Shown: one piece after another, positions 23,825 to 32,523 of the stretch | Numbering within the stretch: the first letter of the stretch is position 1 | Layout: every line of letters begins with the position of its first letter | Assembly: GCF_005877005.1 (NCBI RefSeq) | Contig: NZ_SSNH01000010.1 | Span: 1 to 64,000 of the forward strand | Length of the DNA stretch: 64,000 nucleotides | Direction of reading: 5' to 3' | DNA from: Sinomonas susongensis | GTDB taxonomy: Bacteria > Actinomycetota > Actinomycetes > Actinomycetales > Micrococcaceae | Made by a program: the position numbers and the translations under genes | The notes under the pieces: model-generated | What the model saw: only the letters and a program-made list of their open reading frames with translations | Database searches by the model: none | Told to the model about the DNA's origin: nothing

Positions 23825-24982
23825 TCAGCGGAACGCTCCAACCCCGGTCAGCCGCTCACCCAGAATGAGGGTGTGCACCTCGTCGGTCCCCTCGTAGGTG
23901 CGCACGGACTCGAGGTTGTTGGCGTGCCGCATCGGCGAATACTCGAGGGTGATGCCGTTGCCGCCGAGGATGGTGCGGGCTTCGCGGCAGATCTCGATCG
24001 CCTCGCGGCAGTTGTTGAGCTTGCCGACGCTGATCTGGTGCGGCTCGAGCCGGCCCGCGTCCTTGAGCCGGCCGAGGTGCAGGGCGAGGAGGAAGCCCTT
24101 GTTGATCTCGAGGGCCATGTCGACGAGCTTCTGCTGGGTCAGCTGGTACCCGGCGAGGGGCTTGCCGAACTGGAGGCGCTCCTTCGAGTAGGCGAGCGCG
24201 TCCTCGAACGCATCCCGTGCTGCCCCCATCGCCCCCCACACGATGCCGTATCTGGCCTCATTCAGGCAGGAGAACGGTCCGCGCAGACCTACGGCGCCGG
24301 GCAGGACCCCGTCCTCGGGCAGGCGCACGTCGTCGAGCGTCACCTCGCACTGGATCGAAGCCCGCATCGAAAGCTTCGGCTCGATCGGTGTTGCCGCATA
24401 GCCGGCAGTAGAGGTCGGGACGACGAAGCCGCGCACGCCGTCGTCCGTCTGGGCCCAGACGACGGCGACATCCGCGACGTTGGCGAGGCCGATCCAGCGC
24501 TTGGTCCCCGAGATGACCCAGTCGGAGCCGTCGCGGCGGGCGAAGGTGCGCATCGAGCCGGGGTCGGACCCGGCGGTGGGCTCGGTGAGCCCGAAACAGC
24601 CGATCGCCTCGCCCGTCGCCATCCGAGGCAGCCATTCCTGCTTCTGCTCCTCCGAGCCGTGCTTCCAGATCGCGCTCATCACGAGCGACCCCTGGACCGA
24701 GACGAACGTGCGCAGCCCCGAGTCTCCAGCCTCGAGCTCAGCTGCGGCGAGGCCGTATTCGACCGCCGAGCGGCCGTCGCACCCGTAGCCGGACAGGTGC
24801 ATGCCCAACAGGCCCTGGCGGGCAAGCTCCGGCACGAGCTCGAGCGGGAAGCGCGCCTCCTCGTACCAGCGCGCGATGTTCGGCCTGATCTCGGCGCGGA
24901 CGAACGCCCGGACGCGGGCGCGGAGGGCCAGTTCATCCTCGCTGAGCAGGGAGTCGAACGAGACGAGGTCAGAGGGGTCCAT
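23825..24982 (-). CDS. Acyl-CoA dehydrogenase, glutaryl-CoA-dehydrogenase-like
   Basis: A 385-residue flavoenzyme. FAD/substrate motifs are clear: C-F-G-L-T-E-P-T-A-G-S-D-P (about 130), W-I-G-L-A-N (about 168), N-E-A-R-Y-G-I-V-W-G (about 250) and the C-terminal R-T-Y-E-G-T-D-E-V-H-T-L-I-L-G with the catalytic Glu (about 367). The N-E-A-R-Y-G-I-x-W-G-A and Y-E-G-T blocks resemble glutaryl-CoA dehydrogenases, which oxidise and decarboxylate glutaryl-CoA to crotonyl-CoA in lysine/tryptophan breakdown. An isovaleryl- or other acyl-CoA enzyme is possible. The ATG at 24982 is 49 bases from the divergent GH31 gene. Confidence 0.85.
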   Translation of the reverse strand: MDPSDLVSFDSLLSEDELALRARVRAFVRAEIRPNIARWYEEARFPLELVPELARQGLLGMHLSGYGCDGRSAVEYGLAAAELEAGDSGLRTFVSVQGSLVMSAIWKHGSEEQKQEWLPRMATGEAIGCFGLTEPTAGSDPGSMRTFARRDGSDWVISGTKRWIGLANVADVAVVWAQTDDGVRGFVVPTSTAGYAATPIEPKLSMRASIQCEVTLDDVRLPEDGVLPGAVGLRGPFSCLNEARYGIVWGAMGAARDAFEDALAYSKERLQFGKPLAGYQLTQQKLVDMALEINKGFLLALHLGRLKDAGRLEPHQISVGKLNNCREAIEICREARTILGGNGITLEYSPMRHANNLESVRTYEGTDEVHTLILGERLTGVGAFR

Positions 24983-25031
24983 GGCGCAAGAGTAGCGGTG
25001 CTTCCCGGGCCGGCTGAGTAGGGTAGAGAGC

Positions 25032-27455
25032 GTGACTGAGACCACTCGCACGGCTTCCCTCCCCGAACATCTCCGCCTCGAGACCTCTCCCCGGGCCCGG
25101 CCAGGCGCCGTCGTCCAAGGCCCGAACTACCGCTTCACTGTCTTGACGTCCCAGCTGCTCCGCCTCGAATACAGCCCGGACGGGGAGTTCGAGGACAGGC
25201 CTTCCCAGGTCGCGCTCCACCGGGACCTCGAGGTTCCCGAGTTCCGCGTCTTCGACAAGCCGGAAGCGCTCGAGGTCATCACGGAGCACGTGCACCTCGT
25301 GTACGACAAGCGCGAGTTCACGCCGCACGGTCTCTCGGTCAAGGTCCTCGGCAACGTCAGCAATTACCACAGCGTGTGGCACTACGGCGAAGTCGGCGAG
25401 AAGAACCTGGGCGGAACGGCCCGGACGCTCGACGGCGTGGACGGACCCTGCGAGCTCGAGCCCGGCCTCCTGTCCCGCTACGGCTTCTCCGTGCTCGACG
25501 ACAGCGAGACCCTCGTCTTCGACGATGAGGGGTGGCTCGACGCGCGGCCGGGGGGAAGAACTGATCTGTACTTCTTCGGCTACGGACGTGACTATCGCAA
25601 ATGCCTCCGGGACTTCTACCGCATCTCCGGCCCGACCCCGCTCGTGCCCCGCTTCACGCTCGGCAACTGGTGGAGCCGCTACCACCGGTATGACGAGGAC
25701 GAATACCGAGGCGTGATCGAGCGTTTCGCCGCCGAGCGGATCCCGCTCTCGGTCGCCGTGCTCGACATGGACTGGCACCTCACCGACATCGATCCCGCCC
25801 ACGGGAGCGGCTGGACCGGCTACACCTGGAACCGCGAACTGTTCCCGGATCCTGAAGGCTTCGCGCGCTGGCTCCACGATTGCGGGCTGGGCCTCACGCT
25901 CAACGTCCACCCAGCAGACGGGATCGCCGCGCACGAGGAGGTCTACGCCAAGACCGCGGAAGTGCTTGGCCTCGACCCCGCGGCGGGCGACGCCATCTCA
26001 TTCGACCCGACCGACCCCGAATTCCTCCGCGCGTACCTCGAGGAGGTCCATCACCCGCTCGAGGACGCGGGTGTGGATTTCTGGTGGCTCGACTGGCAGT
26101 CGGGACCCTACTCCCGCATCGAGGGCCTCGACCCACTGTGGGTGCTGAACCACATCCACTTCCTCGACTCGGCCCGGAAGGGCCGGCTGCCGCTCACCTT
26201 TTCGCGCTATGCCGGGCCGGGAAGCCACCGCTACCCGATCGGCTTCTCGGGCGACACGATCGTGACGTGGGAGTCCCTTGCGTTCCAGCCGTACTTCACC
26301 GCGACCGCCTCGAACATCGGCTACGGCTGGTGGAGCCACGACATCGGCGGCCACATGTGGGGCTACAAGGACGACGACCTGGCGACGCGTTGGGTCCAGC
26401 TGGGCGTCTTCTCGCCCATCAATCGGCTCCACAGCTCGTCTTTGCCGTTCACGGGAAAGGAGCCGTGGCGGTTCCGGGCTGACGCCGAGGAAGTCATGGG
26501 CGAGTTCCTCCGCCTGCGCCATCGCCTCGTCCCGTACCTCCACACTATGAACCACCGCGCCGCGTCCGGAGGCCGGCCGCTCGTCGAGCCGATGTACTAC
26601 GAGTACCCCGAGGTCGCCGAGGCCTACGAGGTGCCGAACCAGTACCTGTTCGGCAGTGAGCTCATGGTTGCGCCGATCGTCTCGCCCCGGACGCGCGCGC
26701 TCAACCGGGCAAGTGTCGACGCGTGGCTCCCGCCGGGCCAGTGGATCGACTTCTTCACGGGCACGCGCTACGAGGGCGGCCGGCATGCGCGCCTGTTCCG
26801 CACCCTCGATTCGATCCCGGTGCTTGCGAAGGCCGGCGCGATCGTCCCCTTGGACCACGGGGAGGCGCTCCGAAACGGCGTCGCGGCTCCGCAGCGGCTT
26901 GAGCTGCGCGTCTTCGCGGGCGCCTCGGGCGCGTTCACGCTCATAGAGGACGACGGCGGAGCGGCGGCGGGGGAGCGGGAGCACCAGGTCCGCACGAGGA
27001 TCGAATTCGAGTGGGGCGTCGGCGAGCTTCGCGTCCACCCATGCGACGGAGCGGCCGACGGCGTCCCCGCCGTCCGTTCGTACGACGTCGCCATCGTCGG
27101 GGTCGAGGAGCCTTCGGGCGTTCGGGTGCGGTCCGGCGACAGGGAAGATCCGGGTTCCGTCTCCTACGACGCGGCGGCGAGGACGCTGCACGTGCGGGTG
27201 GACGACGTCGACGCGAACCGGGGCTTGACCCTTGCCGTGGACGGCACGCTGACCTTGGCACCCAACCGGACGGTCGACGCCGTCGAGCGCCTCCTCGAGG
27301 ACGTCCACGAGAAGTTCACGGTGAAGGGCGACATCTTTGCCCGCGTCGCCGCAGGGGAGTCGCCGGCCGCCGTCGTCGCCGCGCTCGCGGGCATGGGCCT
27401 CGACCCGGACCTCTTCGGTGCGCTCGTGGAGCTCGTCCTCGCGGACGCCAGGTAG
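25032..27455 (+). CDS. Glycoside hydrolase family 31 (alpha-glucosidase/xylosidase)
   Basis: An 807-residue retaining glycosidase. An N-terminal galactose-mutarotase-like domain (residues 30-240) leads to the TIM barrel with V-L-D-M-D-W-H (about 247, substrate-binding Asp) and D-F-W-W-L-D-W-Q-S-G (about 355, catalytic nucleophile Asp), plus F-S-G-D-T and S-H-D-I-G-G-H-M-W-G (about 438). The C-terminal beta domains and about 50 extra residues follow. There is no signal peptide, so it is intracellular. The GTG start has a weak site. Substrate may be maltose, isomaltose or related alpha-glucosides; a cytosolic oligosaccharide-trimming role is inferred. Confidence 0.9.
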   Translation: MTETTRTASLPEHLRLETSPRARPGAVVQGPNYRFTVLTSQLLRLEYSPDGEFEDRPSQVALHRDLEVPEFRVFDKPEALEVITEHVHLVYDKREFTPHGLSVKVLGNVSNYHSVWHYGEVGEKNLGGTARTLDGVDGPCELEPGLLSRYGFSVLDDSETLVFDDEGWLDARPGGRTDLYFFGYGRDYRKCLRDFYRISGPTPLVPRFTLGNWWSRYHRYDEDEYRGVIERFAAERIPLSVAVLDMDWHLTDIDPAHGSGWTGYTWNRELFPDPEGFARWLHDCGLGLTLNVHPADGIAAHEEVYAKTAEVLGLDPAAGDAISFDPTDPEFLRAYLEEVHHPLEDAGVDFWWLDWQSGPYSRIEGLDPLWVLNHIHFLDSARKGRLPLTFSRYAGPGSHRYPIGFSGDTIVTWESLAFQPYFTATASNIGYGWWSHDIGGHMWGYKDDDLATRWVQLGVFSPINRLHSSSLPFTGKEPWRFRADAEEVMGEFLRLRHRLVPYLHTMNHRAASGGRPLVEPMYYEYPEVAEAYEVPNQYLFGSELMVAPIVSPRTRALNRASVDAWLPPGQWIDFFTGTRYEGGRHARLFRTLDSIPVLAKAGAIVPLDHGEALRNGVAAPQRLELRVFAGASGAFTLIEDDGGAAAGEREHQVRTRIEFEWGVGELRVHPCDGAADGVPAVRSYDVAIVGVEEPSGVRVRSGDREDPGSVSYDAAARTLHVRVDDVDANRGLTLAVDGTLTLAPNRTVDAVERLLEDVHEKFTVKGDIFARVAAGESPAAVVAALAGMGLDPDLFGALVELVLADAR

Positions 27456-27460
27456 CCAGG

Positions 27461-28069
27461 GTGGCCGTCTCCTTGCCTGCCAGGCGGTTCGCCTTCGCGC
27501 GCGTCGTGACCGAGGCGCTCCAGCCGCCGATTGTCACGGCCGTCCTCATGCTGCTGAGCCCGGCCGGGAGCCCTGGGTTCCCGGGGACACTCTGGTACGG
27601 CTTGGTCGCCGCCGCCTTCACGTGCCTCCTGCCGTTCGGTCTGCTGCTCGCGCTGGTGCGGGCAGGAAAGGTGACCGATCACCACGTGAGCGACCGTCGG
27701 CAGCGCGTGCCCGTGCTTGCGGCCTCGATCGCGTGCGTCCTGGTCGGCCTGGGGTTGCTCCTGCTGCTGCGGGCTCCGGCGAGTGTGATTGCGATGGTGC
27801 TCGCGCTCATCGGTGGCCTCGCGCTGCTGGCCCTCGTGAGCCTTGTCTGGAAGATCAGCGGGCACGCCGCGGCGATCACGTCTGCGGCCGTCTCCGTGAT
27901 GTTTCTTTTCGGCGCCAGCTGGTGGCCCGTGCTGCTGCTCGTGCCTGTGGTCATCTGGTCGCGGCTCGTCCTTCGCGCGCACACTCCCTCGCAGACGATC
28001 GCCGGGGCAGTTTTCGGTGGAGCGGTCATCGTCGGGCTTTGGCGAGGGCTTCTGGCCTGGATCGGCTGA
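27461..28069 (+). CDS. PAP2-like phosphatase family membrane protein
   Basis: A 202-residue membrane protein with about six segments. The three phosphatase blocks are recognisable: K-V-T-D-H-H-V-S-D-R-R-Q-R (variant of KX6RP, about 69), I-S-G-H-A-A-A (variant of PSGH, about 130) and S-R-L-V-L-R-A-H-T-P-S-Q (SRX5HX3D with the last Asp replaced by Gln, about 165). The altered first and third motifs raise doubt about full activity. The GTG lies 5 bases after the GH31 stop, so it is probably co-transcribed. Likely acts on a lipid phosphate or pyrophosphate. Confidence 0.75.
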   Translation: MAVSLPARRFAFARVVTEALQPPIVTAVLMLLSPAGSPGFPGTLWYGLVAAAFTCLLPFGLLLALVRAGKVTDHHVSDRRQRVPVLAASIACVLVGLGLLLLLRAPASVIAMVLALIGGLALLALVSLVWKISGHAAAITSAAVSVMFLFGASWWPVLLLVPVVIWSRLVLRAHTPSQTIAGAVFGGAVIVGLWRGLLAWIG

Positions 28070-28099
28070 CCCCCAGGGAGTACGGTTCGGCTGGCGGGG

Positions 28100-28333
28100 T
28101 CACCAGAACCGATGGCTTGCGTTCCCCGAAGCGCTCCACGCCGCGTCGCGCAGCCCGTCCACGATCTGGGACATCTCGCCTCCGCGGCGCCATGCCGCAC
28201 GGAACCTCATGAGGGCGCTGCGCGCCGGTTGGGCGGGATGTACCGTGTTCCGCTCCGGCGGAGCAGACAGCGTCCATGCGTGCTTCCGGACATGGGTGGC
28301 GGATGGCGAGCGCTGCCCTGCAATGGTAGACAT
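28100..28333 (-). CDS. Small basic hypothetical protein divergent from the WYL regulator
   Basis: A 77-residue Arg/Trp-rich protein (begins M-S-T-I-A-G-Q-R, contains A-A-W-R-R-G-G-E-M-S-Q-I-V-D-G-L-R-D-A-A-W) of unknown function, with no membrane segment. Support comes from a GAGGGG site 7 bases before the ATG and from a perfect palindrome between it and the divergent regulator. The opposite-strand frames here are shadows. It is a plausible target of that regulator. Confidence 0.5.
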   Translation of the reverse strand: MSTIAGQRSPSATHVRKHAWTLSAPPERNTVHPAQPARSALMRFRAAWRRGGEMSQIVDGLRDAAWSASGNASHRFW

Positions 28334-28461
28334 GACGGTCCCCTCTTGGTCGTTCCGGGTGCTGTTCCTGGCTCGCGGGGAGACCCTCCCTCCCCTCGTT
28401 TCAAGTCTGCTCGTCAAGCAGGACAGCTTCGGTCCGCTGAAAGGGAAGACCTCAAGGACAA

Positions 28462-28492
28462 CGTCACTAGGACACATCTTGTCCTAGTGACG
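28462..28492. promoter_or_regulatory. Perfect 31-bp palindrome, probable operator
   Basis: Arms CGTCACTAGGACA (28462-28474) and its exact complement (28480-28492) around a 5-base centre CATCT. An additional AGGACA half-site lies at 28455-28460. The palindrome ends 15 bases before the ATG of the WYL regulator, which probably binds it to control itself and the divergent small gene. It could instead form a hairpin in the leader RNA. Confidence 0.75.
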
Positions 28493-28507
28493 GGGGATCA
28501 TGGATCC

Positions 28508-29455
28508 ATGGGAGACACGACCCACCGAGTGCTGAGCCTGCTCAACCTGCTCCAGCAGCGCCCAGTCTGGACCGGGACCGAGCTCGCCGAGCGTCTGGGG
28601 GTCACGACCCGCAGCGTCCGCCGCGATGTGGAGCGTCTGCGCGCCCTCGGCTATCCCGTGCGGGCTGAGCACGGGACGGGGGGCGGGTACCAGCTCGGGG
28701 CGGGCAAGGCCCTGCCGCCGCTCCTGCTCGACGACGAGGAGGCGGTCGCTGTCGCCGTGAGCCTGCGCCTTGCGGCCGGTGGGACCGTCGCTGGTCTCGG
28801 TGAGGCCGCCGTGCGGTCCCTCGCGAAGCTCGACCAGGTGCTGCCGGCCCGGCTGCGCGCCGAGGTCAAGGGCGTCATCGACGCGACCGTGAGCCTGGAC
28901 AGCCCCGTCACGGCGGTCGATGCCGACGTCCTCGTCGCCCTCGCGCGCGCCATCCGCACCCCTGAACGCGCCTCGTTCGACTACACGAAGGCGGACGGCG
29001 ATCACGGAGAGCGGCGCGTCGAGCCCTACCGCCTCGTGGCGGCCGCCCGACGCTGGTACCTCATGGCGTGGGACCTCGACCGGGACGACTGGCGGACGTT
29101 CCGCCTGGACCGGATGACGGCGGCCCGGGGGACGGGCTGGCGGTTCAAGCAGCGCGAGGCCCCCGACGCCGTCGAATTCGTCCGCGCCTCGATCACACAG
29201 GCCCCGTATCGCTTCGTCGCGAAGGTCAGGATCGAGGCGTCGGCGCAGGAGGTCGCGCAGTTCGTGACCCCGACCATGGCGGTCGTCGAGCCCGACGGGG
29301 ACGGCGGAGCCATTCTCACCACCGGAGCCGACGACCTCGATTACATCGCCTATCACGTCGTGCGGCTCGGCTGGCCGGTCACGGTCATCGACCCGCCGGA
29401 ACTCCGGGACGCAATGCGGAAGCTGGGGGAGAGGCTCACGGCGGCAAGCAGCTGA
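28508..29455 (+). CDS. WYL-domain helix-turn-helix regulator
   Basis: A 315-residue transcription factor. The N-terminal HTH_11-type domain has L-A-E-R-L-G-V-T-T-R-S-V-R-R-D-V-E-R-L (about 25-45) followed by the wing G-T-G-G-G-Y-Q-L-G. The WYL domain carries the diagnostic R-R-W-Y-L-M-A-W-D (about 178) and the C-terminal extension follows (V-E-P-D-G-D-G ... L-R-L-G). Such proteins sense small nucleic acids or other ligands and act as repressors or activators. The ATG at 28508 lies right after the palindrome. Target genes beyond its own promoter region are unknown. Confidence 0.88.
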   Translation: MGDTTHRVLSLLNLLQQRPVWTGTELAERLGVTTRSVRRDVERLRALGYPVRAEHGTGGGYQLGAGKALPPLLLDDEEAVAVAVSLRLAAGGTVAGLGEAAVRSLAKLDQVLPARLRAEVKGVIDATVSLDSPVTAVDADVLVALARAIRTPERASFDYTKADGDHGERRVEPYRLVAAARRWYLMAWDLDRDDWRTFRLDRMTAARGTGWRFKQREAPDAVEFVRASITQAPYRFVAKVRIEASAQEVAQFVTPTMAVVEPDGDGGAILTTGADDLDYIAYHVVRLGWPVTVIDPPELRDAMRKLGERLTAASS

Positions 29456-29513
29456 GCTCTTGCCGTCGCCTTCGCGAGCGGGTGCAATGGAGCCACAACG
29501 CGAAGGAGCCCAC

Positions 29514-31106
29514 ATGTTCACCAGCCCCCTGCCGGACGCCGACATCCCCGAGTGCACCCTCTACGACTATCTGTTCGGGGGCCTGAGCGATGCGGACTTC
29601 GACCGCGTCGCCATAGTCGAGGGAGGGAGCGGCGGGGAACTGAGCTACCGGGAGCTGGTGGGCCGGATCGACGCCCTTGCCGGTTGGCTTGCGAGCCGCG
29701 GTGCTGGCCCTGGTACCACGGCCGCACTGTTCAGCCCGAACATCCCGGCGTTCGCCGTCGTCTTCCACGGCATCCTCCGGGCGGGGTGCGCCGTCACGAC
29801 CGTGAACGCGCTCTACACGGCCGAGGAGACGGCGAGACAGCTCATCGATGCCAAGGCCGAGTGGCTCTTCACCATCTCCCCATTCCTTGAGCGCGCCCGG
29901 GCGGCCGCGGAGGAGGCGGGGATCCCGGCCGAACGGCTCGTGCTGCTCGACGGCGGCGGGGAGGCCACGGCCGCCGTCCACCCCCGGCTCGCGGACGCGC
30001 TCGCGGCGGGGCTCTCCGCGCCGGCCGTCAGCCTCGATCCGCATGCGGCGGCCGTCATTCCCTACTCCTCGGGCACGAGCGGGTCGCCCAAGGGCGTCAT
30101 GCTGAGCCAGTACAACCTCGCGGCGAACGTCGCGCAGGCTCACGCCCTCGTCGGGGTCACGCGGGACGACGTCCTCCTCGCGGTGCTTCCCTTCTTCCAC
30201 ATCTACGGGATGACCGTCCTGCTGAATCTTGCGCTGCGGGAGCGTGCCAGGCTCGTGACGATGCCCAAGTTCGACTTGTCCGAATTCCTCCGGATCGTCC
30301 AGGACTACCGCTGCACCTATCTGTTCATCGCACCGCCCATCGCCGTCGCCCTCGCCAAGCACCCGATGGTCGAACAGTACGACCTCTCGTCAGTCCGCGC
30401 CGCGCTCTCGGGCGCTGCTCCTCTCGACGGGGAGCTGGGCCACGCCGTCGCCCGTCGGCTCGGCTGCATCATGCTCCAGGGCTACGGCATGACAGAGCTG
30501 AGCCCTATGTCCCATGCGATACCGCTCGACGCCGCGGACCGGTTCCCGCTCGACTCGGTGGGGGTCACCGCGCCGAACACGGAGTGCAAGCTCCTCGACC
30601 CCCTCACGGATGAGGAAGTCCCCGTGCCCGAGGAAGGCCAGAGCGCCCCGGGGCAGCTTCTCGTGCGAGGACCACAGGTCATGCTCGGCTACCTCAACCG
30701 GCCCGACGCCACGGCCGCAACGATCGACCCGGACGGCTTCCTCCGCACCGGAGACATCGCCACGGTCTCTGCCGACGGCGCCGTCACCATCGTCGACCGA
30801 CTCAAGGAGCTCATCAAGTACAAGGGCTACCAGATCGCCCCCGCAGAGCTCGAGGCGCTGCTCCTCACCCACCCGCAGGTCGCCGACGCTGCGGTGATCG
30901 GGGTCCAGGCGGACGACGGCGAAGAGGTCCCGAAGGCTTTCGTCGTCCGGCAGCCCGGTGCGCAATTGGGTGACGAGGACATCATGGGGTTCGTCGCCGA
31001 GCACGCGGCGCCCTTCAAGCGTGTGCGGTTCGTCGAATTCGTGGATGCCATCCCGAAGTCCTCTTCGGGCAAGATCCTGCGACGCGAGCTGAGGTCGCGG
31101 ACCTAG
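29514..31106 (+). CDS. AMP-dependent acyl-CoA ligase, 4-coumarate-CoA-ligase-like
   Basis: A 530-residue adenylate-forming enzyme: acid plus ATP gives acyl-AMP, then acyl-CoA. The P-loop-like motif I-P-Y-S-S-G-T-S-G-S-P-K-G-V (about 180-193), Y-G-M-T-E-L (about 325), G-F-L-R-T-G-D-I-A (about 410) and the C-terminal lysine motif P-K-S-S-S-G-K-I-L-R-R (about 515-525) are all intact. Similarity of layout is with the 4CL/long-chain subgroup. The start has AAGGAG 6 bases upstream. The substrate, an aromatic or medium-chain acid, is not deducible. It converges with the AraC gene. Confidence 0.9.
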   Translation: MFTSPLPDADIPECTLYDYLFGGLSDADFDRVAIVEGGSGGELSYRELVGRIDALAGWLASRGAGPGTTAALFSPNIPAFAVVFHGILRAGCAVTTVNALYTAEETARQLIDAKAEWLFTISPFLERARAAAEEAGIPAERLVLLDGGGEATAAVHPRLADALAAGLSAPAVSLDPHAAAVIPYSSGTSGSPKGVMLSQYNLAANVAQAHALVGVTRDDVLLAVLPFFHIYGMTVLLNLALRERARLVTMPKFDLSEFLRIVQDYRCTYLFIAPPIAVALAKHPMVEQYDLSSVRAALSGAAPLDGELGHAVARRLGCIMLQGYGMTELSPMSHAIPLDAADRFPLDSVGVTAPNTECKLLDPLTDEEVPVPEEGQSAPGQLLVRGPQVMLGYLNRPDATAATIDPDGFLRTGDIATVSADGAVTIVDRLKELIKYKGYQIAPAELEALLLTHPQVADAAVIGVQADDGEEVPKAFVVRQPGAQLGDEDIMGFVAEHAAPFKRVRFVEFVDAIPKSSSGKILRRELRSRT

Positions 31107-31109
31107 CCC

Positions 31110-31904
31110 TCAGCCCTCGACGAGCAGGCGGTACTCACCGGGAGTCATGCCCAGGACGGCGCGGAAGTCCCTGCTGAGATGTGCCTGGTCGGAGTAGCCC
31201 AGAGTGTGGGCGAGCTCCGCGAGCGGCCCGTCCGGGTCCGAACGGAGGCGTTCGGCAGCGAGCTGGATGCGCCGTCGCCGCATGAGCGCCGCGGGCGTCG
31301 GGCCGAGGAAGTCGGCGGCGAGCCGCTCGATGGTGCGCTCGGAGGTCCCCATCGCGGCCGCAAGGTCGGGAACGCGGAGCAGCCCCGGTTCTGCATCCGC
31401 CAGATCGGCCATCCGGTTGGCTTCGAGCCCGCGCGCGTCGGCTTGCGGAAGCCGTTCGGCGATCCACCCCGCGACGGCGGCCGCCGCCTCCGCGAACCGG
31501 GCCTCCGCCGACGCCGGGCGGCTCATCGCGCGGGCGACGGCGGACGCCAGCCCCGGTTCGTCGAGGTCCCGTTCTCCGTCTGCGAACTCCCCCGGGCAAT
31601 CAGTGAAGAGCGGAGTCGCGGCGGGCCGCAGCAGTGCCCCGACGGCCCAGCCGGTGCCCTCGAGAAGCCGGCTTCCCGCCGTCGTCGACGGACCGTAGAC
31701 AGCAAGCCGTCCCGGTTCGACCACCAGGTTGATGACCGGGTAGCCGAGCGCGAGCTGGCGGGTCTGCTCTCCCTCGGGGAGGGACCACTCGACGACCCAG
31801 AAGTGCTTGATCGCGTGCGCTGCCGTGGTCGGCGGCGCGATCCGGGCGATTGGCGCACGCGGGTCGGGCGTCAGCTGACCGCGCGACTTCGGCTCCACGC
31901 GCAC
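31110..31904 (-). CDS. AraC-family regulator
   Basis: A 264-residue regulator (GTG start chosen at 31904; the frame is open 20 codons further). The N-terminal 110 residues form a cupin-like domain of the type found in one group of AraC proteins (F-W-V-V-E-W-S-L-P ... V-I-N-L-V-V-E-P-G). The C-terminal double HTH has L-A-A-A-M-G-T-S-E-R-T-I-E-R-L (first helix pair) and L-A-H-T-L-G-Y-S-D-Q-A-H-L-S-R-D-F-R, a strong AraC signature. Divergent from the VOC protein gene 73 bases away, which is a likely target. Confidence 0.85.
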   Translation of the reverse strand: MRVEPKSRGQLTPDPRAPIARIAPPTTAAHAIKHFWVVEWSLPEGEQTRQLALGYPVINLVVEPGRLAVYGPSTTAGSRLLEGTGWAVGALLRPAATPLFTDCPGEFADGERDLDEPGLASAVARAMSRPASAEARFAEAAAAVAGWIAERLPQADARGLEANRMADLADAEPGLLRVPDLAAAMGTSERTIERLAADFLGPTPAALMRRRRIQLAAERLRSDPDGPLAELAHTLGYSDQAHLSRDFRAVLGMTPGEYRLLVEG

Positions 31905-31977
31905 AATCGTAGTGTTGCGGCCCCTCCTGTCGCGTTTCTTCAAGAGCGTCGGCGCCCTCTCCACTTACGGTGGCGGA

Positions 31978-32520
31978 ATGAGCGAACCGAACAATGTGTC
32001 GAGTGCCACCGCCGCGAATGGCGAGCACACGGTCAACGGAACCCCGAAGGGATCAACCTCCCTTACGCCCTTCATCGTGGTCGATGGCGCAGACCGCGCG
32101 ATCAGCTTCTATGAGTCGGTGTTCGGCGCAAGGCTCCTCAGCCGCACGGACTTCCCCGGACCCGATGGCACCCCGATCGTGGCCCATGCTGTCCTCGACT
32201 TCGGCAACGGCCGCCTCGAGCTCGGCGACCCCAACCCCGCTTACCACCTCGTCCTCCCACCTGCTGGTGAAGACGACTGTCTTTCCCTCGGCGTGTATCT
32301 GCCCGACGTCGACGCCGCCGTCGAGCGCGCCCTCGACGCCGGAGCAACGCTGCGCGAACCGGCCGCAACGTTCGTCACGGGGGACCGATACGCGAGCGTC
32401 CGCGATCCCTTCGGTATCCGCTGGTCGGTGATGACCCGGGTCGAGGACGTCTCCGACGAAGAGGCGGCGCGACGCGTGGCCGAGTGGGCGGAATCCATGC
32501 AGGCCGGAGAGTCGTCCTGA
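31978..32520 (+). CDS. VOC-superfamily (glyoxalase/PhnB-like) protein
   Basis: A 180-residue protein. A disordered N-terminal 30 residues precedes the betaalphabetabetabeta modules: T-P-F-I-V-V-D-G-A-D-R-A-I-S-F-Y-E-S-V-F-G-A and D-R-Y-A-S-V-R-D-P-F-G-I-R-W-S-V, typical of the PhnB-like VOC group. The D-P-F-G-x-x-W signature is complete. Possible roles are binding or modifying a small toxic compound, such as resistance to bleomycin-like or glyoxal-like molecules. The AraC gene is divergent; the SDR gene converges 3 bases downstream. Confidence 0.8.
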   Translation: MSEPNNVSSATAANGEHTVNGTPKGSTSLTPFIVVDGADRAISFYESVFGARLLSRTDFPGPDGTPIVAHAVLDFGNGRLELGDPNPAYHLVLPPAGEDDCLSLGVYLPDVDAAVERALDAGATLREPAATFVTGDRYASVRDPFGIRWSVMTRVEDVSDEEAARRVAEWAESMQAGESS

Positions 32521-32523
32521 CTC

